The notes beneath the pieces are model-generated. The model saw only the letters and a program-made list of their open reading frames with translations. It was not told the DNA's origin and searched no databases. Made by a program: the position numbers and the translations under genes. From the NCBI GenBank assembly GCA_036877525.1, contig JAZGTH010000002.1, positions 1,341,001-1,405,000 on the forward strand: 64,000 bases of DNA. The letters run 5' to 3'. How positions within the stretch are numbered: position 1 is the first letter of the stretch; every line of letters begins with the position of its first letter. This document shows positions 13,100-23,699 of the stretch, piece after piece. This DNA is from Chromobotia macracanthus. Taxonomy: Eukaryota > Chordata > Actinopteri > Cypriniformes > Botiidae.

Positions 13100-15000
13100 G
13101 CGTTGGAAACAAGGCAGTTCAGATGTGCCTGAGTAGTGGGTGAGATTTGTCACCATCCCACCAAATTTAGTTTCTCTGCGACAATCTGGCTGACCAAGGA
13201 ACATTGGGTATCATTTGACTATTCATTTCCCCAAGGAATCTTTTATCTTCTTCTGATTTTTTGCCATAGTTTTCAAAAGTGAGCAACAAGCAATAAGCAA
13301 AAATAACAATTTTTCATGTCTTTGGACCAGTAGGTTGCGCTACGACAAAAGTGCATGCACCATCAGGTGCAAGGTACAAGGTTTTGTCTTTCATATCTAT
13401 TTTGGTGTGTTCGCTGTCAAATTTGTTGACGTGGTATAAGAGAACAGTTGGGTTTATTTTAGCTTTTAATCACTTTTTGTCATCACTGTTTGTAGATGTA
13501 GATTTTTTTGACCATTAGGTGGCTCTGTAAACAAATTGTTAAGACAGTTAGGATGTGGTCACAAAGACACATGCAAAGTCTCATGTCAATAGACCAAAGG
13601 GCTGTTGAGACAGCCTGAGATCCTTTCACTTCAAGCAGTTTCATAAATTTAGTTATAACCTTTGACCACTAGCATGCACCGGCTCCGAACTTTGTAAGAA
13701 AATGAGTATGATGAACCATACCAAGTTTTGTAAAGATACGCAGTTGTGTTCTTAAGATATTGCATTTTAATATTACAATATCTTGCAATATTAAAAATTC
13801 AAAATGGCAGATGCCTAGAATGGCTGACCAAGGAACAGTGTGATATTGTTTGACCCAGCATGCCTCAAGGAGTTTAAAGAGACCACTCATGATTTTAGGC
13901 CAAAGTTTTCAAGTTATAAGCAACAATAACCATTTTTCATCTTTGGACCAATAGGTTGTGCTGTGACAAAACTGTGCATGCCTGTGATAACATGTATCAA
14001 GTTTCATGTTAATACACAAAAGCGAAGATATAGCCTTATATCCATTTTGGCATGCTCGCTGTAAAATATATTGAAATGGTATATGAGAACGGTTGGGTGT
14101 ATCAAAAAATGTTTAATAAATTTGCTAACTAGAGTCAGCATTGTCTCTAAATGCTATGTACCAAATTTTGTCTAAAAGTATTTTTTCTCAAAATTCAAAA
14201 TGGCAGAAAACTTCTCATGACGGAAAATGTCATAGGGTGCATTGGAATCAGCATGAGAGAAGGAATCAGAAGCAAAAGATTTTTTCTAGGACTTATGAGT
14301 CAAAAGTGAGTGAAAGTTTGAACTGTTGGTGGTGCTACAGGGTTTGTGATAAAGGCTCCAAATTTGGTACAGTAACATTTTAGAATGTACTCTACCTGTG
14401 TGCAAGTTCATAACTTTTCAATGTATGATTAGACATAGACACAACAGAAGAAAAAGAAGAATGTAGCTGCAAGCAGCAATTACAGGGTCAAGCCCATCAA
14501 GGACACTAAAGGAAATATTTGTGAACATCTCTGGTAATGAGATTAGGAAAAGCAGTTAAAGAAAACATAAGCAAAACCCATTACAAGACAATAAAACAAT
14601 GTATAACCTTTGACCATTAGGTGGCAATGTCATCAGATTTTTATAAGGCTGTCAGGCTGTTGTAACAATGACACTCAAAATTAAATTAGTTAACTCAAAT
14701 CAATTAACAAGTTTTGTAAAGACACAGCCTGATTTACATTTAATATGCTTGCCGTTAAATTTGTTGACAGTGTAAGAAAACAATCAACATGATATCCATA
14801 ACTTTTTGTTGTGAGTGTCTCTAGATACTACACACCATGTTTTACGCAAATTGGACAAATGCAAAGAGGTTCTCAGTATAATTCAAAATGGCGGACAGAA
14901 AGTAGCATTGGCTAGGACAAATTTGATAGCGTAGGATTCAGCATGAGCCAAAAAATCTAAAGAAAGGAATTGCATGACAGTAAGTTATTTCAGTCATTTG
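13100..15000. repeat. Tandem/nested cluster of the 'GCTGCAAGCAGC' non-coding repeat
   Basis: At least three diverged units share the phrases TTCAAAATGGC, GGCTGACCAAGGAAC, CATGCCTCAAGGAGTTT and 'TTGACCATTAGGTGGC'. One unit ends near 14462-14480 with GTAGCTGCAAGCAGCAATTA, and another follows immediately. The same phrases occur in the same orientation at 52370-52910. No protein is encoded. Probably a non-autonomous DNA element family; superfamily not determined. Confidence 0.65.
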
Positions 15001-15094
15001 TTATAAGCATTTTTAACCGTTATTTAAATGAAACTAAGGAAATGGTGTTAAAATCGGTTAGTTGGTCATTAACTGCATAGGATGGCTCTACTGG

Positions 15095-15206
15095 GGGGCA
15101 TTTGTGCCCTACTGGTTAGATTCTTCAGTTTGATTTCCTGTGCTGACAGGAAACAACTGAAGTATCCTTGAGCAAGGCACCTTACCCCCTTGCTCCCCAG
15201 ACTCTG
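15095..15206 (+). repeat. tRNA-derived SINE remnant
   Basis: TGCCCTACTGGTTAGATTCT resembles a degraded polymerase III A box, and CTTGAGCAAGGCACCTTACC is the downstream phrase of a common fish tRNA-SINE. It abuts the 3' tail of the minus-strand LINE that starts at about 15207. Degenerate and not a functional tRNA gene. Confidence 0.6.
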
Positions 15207-15936
15207 CCATGAATTCAATTCAATTCAACTTTATTTGTTACAGCTGCAATCAGTACTTTGGTGTTAGGGTTTATAGATTTACAGCATCACAGTCAGTATT
15301 CTGATATAAAGTTTTATATGTTTGCAGCGTCGTAATCAGTGTTGTTATGATTTAAGTATTGAATTATAGTAATGACTTTTAGTAATGTTTTAATTTGGGT
15401 CTGGTGATTTTATATTCATTTTATGTTAGCCTGATGGCTGACATAATACAATAAGGGATGTTTAGGCGAGGATGCCGACGTAAAATGAGACTGAGAGCAG
15501 CTATAACATCAAACTGCTGGTATAGACAGAATCACAAATTTTACTAAAAATATGAGTATAGATTAACAGTTGCATTAATGTAATAGGTGATGGTGGCGGT
15601 TGATTTTTCACATTTCCCATGGTGGTCACCCCCTCCTTGGTTAGGCTGTTGTGAGCGTTGTCTCGTCGAACTGGACTTAATCGCTCAGAGTCCCTCAGAG
15701 GAGAGGGAGGGAGAGAGGAAGATAGAGAGAGGGAAACAAAACAGGCTTATATTAGCGTAGCGGCCGTTCACACAGAATGTGAAAGCCATGCAGTAAAGTG
15801 GGTAAAAAGTGTGCTCGGTTCTGGTTAAGTCTAGCTGTTGCGGTCTAGGTGTGACAGTAGTTGAATTATGTGATACTTTACAGGTAGCCAGTGCAATGTT
15901 GCTAGAATTGGGCTTATGTGGTCGTATTTCTTAGAT

Positions 15937-17057
15937 CTAGTGAGCATTCTTGCAGCTGCATTTTGGACCAGCTGATGCTTTTTTTTGTGTGACACACCCC
16001 CCCAGTAATGAGTTACAATAGTCAATTCTTGAGATCATAAATGAGTGGATAAGCTTCTCAGCATCTGAGACAGACAGCATGTGACGAATCTTGGAAATGT
16101 TTCTAAGGTGTAGGAATGCAGTACGACACATATTGGAAATGTGACAATCGAATGAAAGGTTCTTATCTAGCATCACACCAAGGTTCTTAACTGCGGAAGC
16201 TGGTACAATAGTGCAACCTTTAATAAGGATGTTGTAGTCTGTCATATCTAGTTTAGAGCTATTGGGTTCAATAATCAAGACCTCTGTCTTATTTGAGTTA
16301 AGCAGAAGGAAGTTGTTAGCCATCCATTTTCTGATGTTGTTAATACAGTCTGTTAGCTCAGAAAAGCGATGGGTTTTGCCAGGTTCTGAGGAAATGTAAA
16401 GCTGAGTATCGTCAGCATAGCAGTGAAAACTGATGTCGTATTTCTTAATAATATCTCCAAGCGGAAACATATATAATAAGAAAACAATAGGACCAAGAAC
16501 TGAACCCTGTGGCACGCCATATTTGACCTGAGAGTAACAGGACTGTTCCTCGTTAACATAGGCAAAGTGGTAAGGGTCAGTTAAATAGGATTTAAACCAG
16601 GCTAGTGCTTGACCACTAATGCCAACACAGTTTTGCAGTCTATCAAGAAGAATTTTATGATCTATGGTATCAAAAGCTGCACTGAGGTCCAGTAATATAA
16701 GAAGGGAGGTTTCACCACGGTCAGATGCTAAAAGGAGGTCGTTTGTAACTCTGAGCAAGGCTGTTTCTGTGCTATGGTGGGGCCTAAATCCTGACTGAAA
16801 TTTGTCATATATGCTAGTATTTTCGATAAAAAGGGAAGATTTGAAATTGGTCTGAAGTTGGTCAGCTCTTCCTGGTCAAGATTTTGCTTCTTAATGATTG
16901 GCCTAATAACTGCTGTTTTAAAGGCTGCTGGAACATAGCCTAATTCTAATGAGGAATTTATAATATTGAGCACTGGTTCCGACACAGCAGGAAAAACTTT
17001 CAGTAGTTTTGTGGGAATGGGATATAATATACAGGTAGATGATTTTAATGAGTTCAA
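15937..17057 (-). pseudogene. LINE ORF2 reverse transcriptase, frameshifted
   Basis: Two overlapping open frames. 17057-16728 carries the RT 0/1 region (CILYPIPTKLLKVFPAVSEP, FKTAVIRPIIKKQNLD, FRPISNLPFLSKI). 16758-15937 carries LLDLSAAFDTIDHKILLDRL (first catalytic Asp), YGVPQGSVLGPIVFLLYM and FHCYADDTQLYI (YADD active site), then SRIDYCNSLLGGC. A frame change near 16740 and another near 16000 separate the core from the thumb (QNAAARMLTRSKKY at about 15960). The catalytic residues themselves are intact. Confidence 0.88.
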
Positions 17058-17615
17058 TATTTAATACTGAATATAATTCAATATAAGAGCTCGTCCAATG
17101 AAATGGCAGTAAATGAGTCTAGTAGTACTTGAGGCATGCTGTAGTACGCAATTCTATTAGACAGAGGCAAGGCTGATTGAATAGATTCTATATTTTTTTC
17201 TGATTTGCTCTATTTTATTTGTAAAGAATTTCATACAATCATTACTACTGTGCTGTAGTTTAGCATCTATGTCTGTTGAAGCTTTGTCTTTAGTCAAATT
17301 TGCAACAATATTGAAAAGAAATCGTGGATTATTCTAATATTCTCCGATCAGCTTGCTTAGGTAGGTAGATTTAGCCGTTTTTAGAGACTGTTTGTATTTG
17401 TGGACACTCTCTTTCCATGCATCATGCCATACCTCTAAGTTTGTATTCCTCCATCTAGGCTCCATTTTTCTAGCTGCCTTTTTAAAAGCTGATAAGTCGT
17501 TATTATAGCATGGTGCTGGCGCTCTCTCCTTCATCTTCTTTAGTCTAATTGGTGCAACAACTTCTAGGGTACCTGAAAAAGCTTTGTTTAAGGTTTCTGT
17601 CACAGCATCGAGATC

Positions 17616-18569
17616 TTAAATGTTGTTTATTACATGATGCATTTGAGACAGATCTGGAAGATTGCTAATAAAACTATCTTTGGTAGTAGATGTGATTGTT
17701 CTACTTGGTCTTTGTTGTGGTGTTGGACGAGAGGGCTCATCTAACATTACAGTGTAGAAGACGGGACAGTGATCTGAAATAGCATCGTTCTGAGGTAATA
17801 TTTCTTGGTTGTTTATATTGAGTCCAAATGAGAGGATTAGGTCCAAAGTGTGATTACATTTATGCGTGAGTCCCGACACCTTTTGGCTAATGCCAAGCGA
17901 GTCCATGATATCCATAAAAGCTGTACGTAACACATCATTTGGGTTATCGACGTGGATGTTAAAGTCACCAACGATTAAGGCCCTATCTACAGTGACTACC
18001 AGTTCTGACAGAAAATCTGCAAATTCTTTAAGAAAGTCTATATGATGGCCTGGTGGTCTGTAAATGGCAGCCATGACAAAAGGCAATTGTTTGTCTATAA
18101 GTGACATATTTAACACCAATATTTCAAATGATTTAAAGTTGTGCTTAGATTTATGATTGACATCAAATATTTTGCTATAGATTGTAGCAACACTGCCACC
18201 TCTACCCTTCAAACGAGGCACATGCTTATAGTAATAATCTTGTGGTGAAGATTCATTCAGGCTTATGAAGTCGTCTGTTTTAAGCCAGGTTTCTGACAGG
18301 CACAGCGCATCTAAATTATGGTCTGTAATAATTTCATTGACCATAAGTTCTTTATTTGAAAGCGACCTGATGTTAAGCAGACCGAATTTTAGCATTTTCA
18401 TACTATCAATTTGTAGGTTGTTTCCTAGTTTTATATTAATCAGGTTTGTGTGTTTTGATTCAAAGGGTGCTTTATGTTTGTTTGTTCCGTGAGCAGACAC
18501 AGTCTCGATATGTTGATATTTAGGGGGTACAAACTCTATGTGCTGTGAATTATGTGACCTATGTGACAT
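17616..18569 (-). CDS. LINE ORF2 endonuclease domain (APE-like)
   Basis: 317-residue open frame, the N-terminal part of ORF2. LKFGLLNIRSLSNKELMVNE has the Asn of the first motif, and LDALCLSETWL the metal-binding Glu. AAIYRPPG, ALIVGDFNIHVDNP (catalytic D and N) and AISDHCPVFYTV (SDH) complete the exonuclease-endonuclease-phosphatase fold signature. All key catalytic residues are present. It runs into stops near 17616, where the frame continues shifted into the linker and RT. Confidence 0.88.
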   Translation of the reverse strand: MSHRSHNSQHIEFVPPKYQHIETVSAHGTNKHKAPFESKHTNLINIKLGNNLQIDSMKMLKFGLLNIRSLSNKELMVNEIITDHNLDALCLSETWLKTDDFISLNESSPQDYYYKHVPRLKGRGGSVATIYSKIFDVNHKSKHNFKSFEILVLNMSLIDKQLPFVMAAIYRPPGHHIDFLKEFADFLSELVVTVDRALIVGDFNIHVDNPNDVLRTAFMDIMDSLGISQKVSGLTHKCNHTLDLILSFGLNINNQEILPQNDAISDHCPVFYTVMLDEPSRPTPQQRPSRTITSTTKDSFISNLPDLSQMHHVINNI

Positions 18570-18656
18570 GTCAAGGTGGCTTGCAGGTGGATGGATAAAC
18601 CTTCCTGGCTTCCTGGCCAGGAAATCATTTTGATTCCTGGCCTGGGCCCTGGATAG

Positions 18657-19232
18657 TCAGATACTAGTCATTTTAAGACTATTGGTCAAATTTCTAGAGA
18701 GGACAGCATCTCCTCCCTCTGAGGGATGGAGGCCATCTCTCTTTAACAGGTCAGGTCTCCTCCAGGAATAATTCCAGTTGTTTATAAAGCCTGTATTATT
18801 CTGCGGGCACCACTTAGACATCCAGCCATGCAGGGACAGTAATCTGCTGTAAATCTCACTACCCCGGTAAGCGGGTAAGGGGCCAGAGCATGTTACATTG
18901 TCTGACAAAGTATTTGCAAGTTCACACACCTCCTTAATGTTATCTTTGGTGATCTCCGATTGGCGGAGTATCATGTCGTTTGTGCCGACGTGAATAATAA
19001 TCTTAGAGAATTTACGTTTAGCATTGGCCAGCACTTTGAATTTTGATCTAATGTCAGATGCTGTGGCTCCTGGTATACATTCAACAATGGTGGCTGGTGC
19101 CTCTATTTCCACGTTCCGTAAAATAGAATCACCAATAACCAGGGCGCTTGATACCGGTGTCTCAGCAGGTGCGTTGCTGAGTGGGGAGAACCAGTTAGAC
19201 AGTATAACAGGAGCGGGAGTGATTATGAACAC
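18657..19232 (-). CDS. LINE ORF1: SGNH-type esterase domain protein
   Basis: 191-residue open frame carrying the SGNH hydrolase signature. ALVIGDSILRNVEIEAP holds the block I GDS serine, KIIIHVGTNDMILRQSE is the block III G-N/H-type motif, and LLKRDGLHPSEGG is the C-terminal D..H catalytic pair. A lipid-esterase-like ES domain is known from ORF1 of CR1/L2-group LINEs, where its role is thought to be membrane- or RNP-related. The frame lacks an N-terminal RNA-binding or PHD part and may be 5' truncated. All three catalytic blocks are retained, although ORF2 is broken. Confidence 0.85.
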   Translation of the reverse strand: MFIITPAPVILSNWFSPLSNAPAETPVSSALVIGDSILRNVEIEAPATIVECIPGATASDIRSKFKVLANAKRKFSKIIIHVGTNDMILRQSEITKDNIKEVCELANTLSDNVTCSGPLPAYRGSEIYSRLLSLHGWMSKWCPQNNTGFINNWNYSWRRPDLLKRDGLHPSEGGDAVLSRNLTNSLKMTSI

Positions 19233-19439
19233 ACACTAAGAGCAGTGGGCAACCATTTACTTAACTGATACAAACTACATAGACCTATAAGCTATACATA
19301 ATTTCTTGCTCACTATAGCATTTAGCCCACTAGACCATTAGCATTTCCTAGCAGTTCCTGAAGTAGTCGGTACCTACCTATTTCCCCACATCACTAAGTG
19401 ATTGTTGAGTGTTGGCTTTTGCTGAACATGAGACTGCAA

Positions 19440-20640
19440 AGTGGTCAGGCCACAGTACAAGCACAATCCCTTGTTTTTTATTTTGGTTCTTATTGGATGT
19501 TTAAAACGGCAACCCCAAAATAAATCACAACAAAGAAATTATAAACAAGGAACAGGTACTGTTAGCACTGCTATAAACATGACTTGTGTGACATTGACTT
19601 GTCACCTTGGCAGAGAAGAATCAGCTACTGTGCAGCCTCCATCCTATACAAAACCCATCACAAACCTTTAGCATCTCTACCATGATCAGTTCGAAGGTCT
19701 TGTAGAATGAGAACCTGCCAGTGAGATTCTGCAGTAATGGGTCGGCTGTGAGCAGTGTCAACACATAAGTCATCTTGGATTGATTGGTCACAGAGCAAAG
19801 ATGACTGAGCACTGGGTGAGTAACGCTTGGGTGGGCTTGGGTGAAGAACAAGTCAAAAATGTCTAGTCTTATTGTAAATGATTCTTTGATGAAAGTGTTT
19901 GGTTACAGTCTTTCATTAAAATTTTTATTCGAGATTTTCCATTTAAAGTTTTGTACATCCTGTTTTTAACTCAGAGGGAGGGATGTCTTTGTATGATTGT
20001 TAAATATTGAATCTCAACTGTTAAAAGCATTTCTCAGTTTTAACTGGTTGTACCGATCATACATGCATCCTGAGACATACTGGAGCATGGACATTAGATC
20101 AGCCTTAATCCTTTAACAACATTTCAACTTCCTCTCTTATTGCAATCTGATGGGTTTGTTTTTAGCCATCATCATTTCCTAATTCCACTTTCTCAAACAT
20201 CACACCGCAAAACCACCATCAGTATCTCTTGTATTTTCCCAGAACATTTCTTTGAAGGAAATGCACTGTCAGTTTGGTTGAGCTGAATGTGGACTGTACC
20301 CCAGCATCACATAGTGTTTAGAAACTAGAGGTGTGTTCGAGAGAAAGGAGAGTGAAAAATGTTTTTGTGAGCATAAAGAGCTTATCACATTTACAAGATT
20401 TTAACAAGATTCCTTTGACTAAATACTCAATTTAAGCGTACTGATTAATAGTGGTCAGCTGATATTGGCTAATACAATTTAATCAGCAATTAAAATACAA
20501 ATACACTCCCCGCAAATTTATTGTTGCTATTTCTTTTCATAAAGTTGCAGTAAAATCATTAAGACTACCTAATACAAACAGAGGTATGAAAGTAATGTAG
20601 TGACCAAAACTGCTAAATGTATTAAAACTATCTTAGGTTT
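19440..20640. other. Intergenic DNA, nothing recognised
   Basis: No coding exon or known repeat seen on either strand. Confidence 0.4.
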
Positions 20641-20649
20641 TAGGTTTGT

Positions 20650-21545
20650 TGTCTAGATTACAGTTCCCTTTCTGTCAGTCACTTGATGTTGTGTCAATGA
20701 CGACACTAGGGGTGTGCTATTGGGAGCCCCAGTCGCTTCTAATCTTTATATAAAAGGCCAAGGAAATTTGGCGAGTGGAATTTGCATGCCAATCTCCTTT
20801 GCACATATCTGTGTATATAAGGGAGCTGGCATGCACTTAGGCTCACTTGTTCTTCACAGCCGTCAGATGGCTCTTTTATTTAAATTCTTCATCCTGCTTG
20901 TCATTGTGCATCGGAGGGTGCACTGTTGCTGTCAGACCAGGACGACTCGCCTGATGGCGTCTGCTCAGGGTGGGGCACAGAATGAGGTGGACATCGAGTT
21001 AACAGCAGCACTTTCCCGGGTGGCTGTAAGTATTGGGTTGGAGTGGAATTCTCCTCATTGTCCGGAGCACTTGTGGCTTGATGATTTGTTCCTAGGCACA
21101 AGAAGAGGCTCAAAGTGACTTGCCCAACCCCAGTGGCTTTCTTTTCAGAGGTGCATGATGAGCTGACAAAGTCGAGGACCTGCTTTGCAGGCTTGTCCAC
21201 CCTAACTATCTTGGATGGTGGGGCGGCAAAGGATTTTGCACAGCAGTGATGCAGACTGAGACCATTTAGCACATCCCACTTAATGGCCATTGCAACCAAT
21301 CCTAGATCTGCGTACCTTCAATCGGGCACTTCACAAACAGACTTTCAAGATACTAACACAGAAGCACATTATTACATCCATAGGCCACCTAGATGGTTCG
21401 CATCAGTAGAGCAAGGATGCATACTTTCATGTGTCAATGCAATTTTATTATATAAAGATCAGAGGTGATTGAGGCTCCCAAGAGCTAACCTCTAGTGTCA
21501 TAATCAACACAACGTCTCAAATGTAACCGAGACGTTCTGCACACC
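20650..21545 (+). mobile_element. DIRS-like element remnant with gag fragment and inverted termini
   Basis: Left end GTTGTGTCAATGACGACACT with GGGAGCC, and right end GGCTCCC with TAGTGTCATAATCAACACAA, are inverted copies about 800 bp apart. The right end finishes GTAACCGAGACGTT, the same terminal style as the element at 25934-27645. Inside on the plus strand is a gag-like piece (ELTAALSRVAVSIGLEWNSP, then WLDDLFLG) and, after a shift, PFFSEVHDELTKSRTCFAG. These resemble the gag ORF of cyprinid DIRS elements as I remember them. No reverse transcriptase or tyrosine recombinase is present. Confidence 0.6.
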
Positions 21546-21559
21546 ACACCAATATGAGA

Positions 21560-23140
21560 TGGGATATATAATATAATATAATCCTGGGATTAAACAATGA
21601 CACTTAGGGGATTTTCCTTCACTAGTCACTCTTTTCAGTTCTCACTTTTCTGTTTAAAAAATTTACATTGGAAAGTTCAATATATACAAACAAATTTGTA
21701 TATAGGCACAATTTATACTAAATTTAAAATAAATTTAAGCATATGCTAATTTTATGTGTAAGGGCTTTAGAGATTTAAACACTTTTAAACATTACGATAA
21801 CTATTACTTCAAGTGTGTCAAAATTACATTTGTAATATATTATGTTAAATTTACTCAATATTAAAAAAATGTTTATTCTCCATTAATTCTCAACTGAACT
21901 ATGAATTATTCAGACAGGTGAACAGAATTGCTGATAATCTTATCAGTACTAATGAGTACTAATCAGTATTAATGAAACTTGTGTTTGGCTTATATTTCTC
22001 CTTCTTTCCTGATTTTCCTCATTTAATTGTTCAGTCTTCCCTTCATTTTCCCCCACTCCTGCTGTCATTAGTTACCATGGATACATCTCTGTGGCATTAT
22101 TGCTGCTCTGTCTGGTTGGGGGGTGGGGTGGGGTGGGATGGTTATATTGTTCACTTCCATGAAAAGACTGGGGGGGATTTGGGGGCCGATAGAATGGGAG
22201 GAGATGGAGGACTGGAGGAGGGGTGCTGGAGTGTCAGTGGACAAGAGCCGATACCAAAGACCATGTTGCTAGTTTTCCCTTGGACTTATCAGACATGGTT
22301 TATTGTGTAAATGGGGTTGTGTGTGTATGAATGTATATTTCATCCACTGCTGGAAAGAGGAAACCAGAGGTATGTCATACGGAGAGCACAGCTGGTGAAT
22401 TTGATTGATTTCTGAGGTTGGTGTATAAATATGTAAATGTGATGTATTTATAAAATGATAGCTTAGGGTTTCATATTTTTTTCACAATATCTGCTACTAA
22501 GCATTTCAAACACCACCAGGTGTTAGTGTCTTGTGATTCTAGAGTATACTGTAAGTACTCAAGCCTGTTGAAATATACATGCTCATCTTTTATATTATAT
22601 TGAGAGATCCGTGATGGGGCTGATCTTATACTGTTTTATTTTCTCATTGGTATTTTAGTGGGTTTAGAAGGTTATGATGTCTTTTTATGAATTGTTTTTT
22701 GCCTTTTAACTGATTGTATTCAAATTTGCTAGGCCAAATTTGCCTGATATGGCAAGAGTGACTTATTTTATTCATACTTAGCGGGTTGTTCAAATCAGTA
22801 ACCCCAGGTATTAAACTTAATCTTAAGTAATTAATCCTGCACTGCTTGTGATGACTCAAATCATGTAGCTTGTTGAATAGAGACACCTTAGCAACCACAT
22901 AGCCACGCCCTGGCAGCCACCCACAACATGCTATAATAGCATTGCACAGATTTTGCCAGGGAAGCACCTGTGACTTTTTTAGAAAATGTAAAAATCTACT
23001 TGTTACAGCATGTTAGCTGCAAAATCTTGTGTGTTTGATTATATTAAATGATGTACTATTGTCACTCCTATAAAGTCTTTACATTTCTGTAAGAACATGT
23101 AAATATTTCTAAATACCACAGTTTCAGTTGGAGAAGCTTA
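21560..23140. other. Intergenic DNA with G-rich patch, no gene
   Basis: AT-rich apart from the G-rich patch at 22110-22225. A 112-residue open frame at 21972-22310 spans the G-rich patch, but its composition follows the repeat and it shows no domain, so it is not called as a gene. Confidence 0.4.
22118..22137 (+). other. Strong G-quadruplex motif
   Basis: Four G runs (6, 4, 4 and 3) separated by single T residues, the tightest-loop class of canonical G4 motif. It lies in a wider G-rich, non-coding stretch (22110-22225). No adjacent gene start is visible. Confidence 0.75.
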
Positions 23141-23144
23141 TCTT

Positions 23145-23260
23145 TTAAAAGGATAGTTCATCCAAAAACGTGTTGAATAAATGTTCTGTCATTATTTACT
23201 CACCTTTGTGGTATTCCAAACCCATGTGACTGACTTTTCTTTAATAGAAGTGCCTATTTG
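23145..23260 (+). repeat. 'GGATAGTTCATCCAAAAA' MITE-like repeat
   Basis: AAAAGGATAGTTCATCCAAA, then GTCATTATTTACTCACCT and TATTCCAAACCCATGTGACT. This is a hallmark of a very abundant cyprinid dispersed repeat. Other copies lie at about 28415, 36775, 45985, 49835 and 56630. Confidence 0.65.
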
Positions 23261-23359
23261 CTTCCACTGTATGATAAATGAACAGCACTAATATTGATGT
23301 TAAAAAATCTTGTGTTGCACTGAAGATAGAATGTCACAAGTTTGAATCATAAGTGTAAG

Positions 23360-23650
23360 TAAAGGCCCATTCAAAGATAGCTATAACGAAAACAATTTTA
23401 GCATTCACACCAATGCACAATAACTCTAAGTTCTAAGATTGTGCGCTGCAGTACAGGCATGAGCCTTTGAAATTTGAATGGATTTGATTGACTGTCAATG
23501 TTTTATCGTTAATCAGCTGTTAAAAATCACCAAGAAAATCCCCTTGCATCTTTATTGTTGAAGCTGTGGTGTGGGCTGTGCCATTATTTTATAGTTAGAA
23601 CAATTTTTACAACTTTATAGTTAACGTTATTGTCCATACTGTGAGTACTA
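23360..23650. repeat. Possible hAT-type MITE
   Basis: GATAGCTATAACGAAAAC at the left and TATAGTTAACGTTATTGTCC at the right are imperfectly inverted, with ATTCACACCAATGCACAATA inside. This resembles the 'cattcacaccaacg...ataacg' fish MITEs. Low certainty. Confidence 0.35.
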
Positions 23651-23699
23651 CTTAAATGAAGACATATTTTCTGGTTTTGGGTAAACTATCCTTTACTAT

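Larger units (their letters stand above)
15207..19300 (-). mobile_element. Nearly full-length CR1/L2-type LINE retrotransposon
   Basis: All coding modules of an ES-domain LINE are present on the minus strand. The left end has the 3' tail (GAATTCAATTCAATTCAACT at about 15211) and the right end holds ORF1. The order from 5' is ORF1 esterase (19232-18657), apurinic-type endonuclease (18569-17616), linker (17603-17334) and reverse transcriptase (17057-15937). The frame is broken near 17610, between about 17330 and 17060, around 16740 and near 16000. Intact elements of this kind move by target-primed reverse transcription; this copy cannot make full ORF2. The 5' boundary near 19300 is an estimate. 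Confidence 0.9.

Noticed and set aside
13100..15000. CRISPR-like array
   Set aside because: Repeats are long, diverged, irregularly spaced and eukaryotic transposon-derived; there are no short identical repeats with unique spacers.
21972..22310. 112-residue plus-strand open frame
   Set aside because: It spans the G-rich tract, so its composition follows low complexity; there is no domain, splice context or homology that I recognise.
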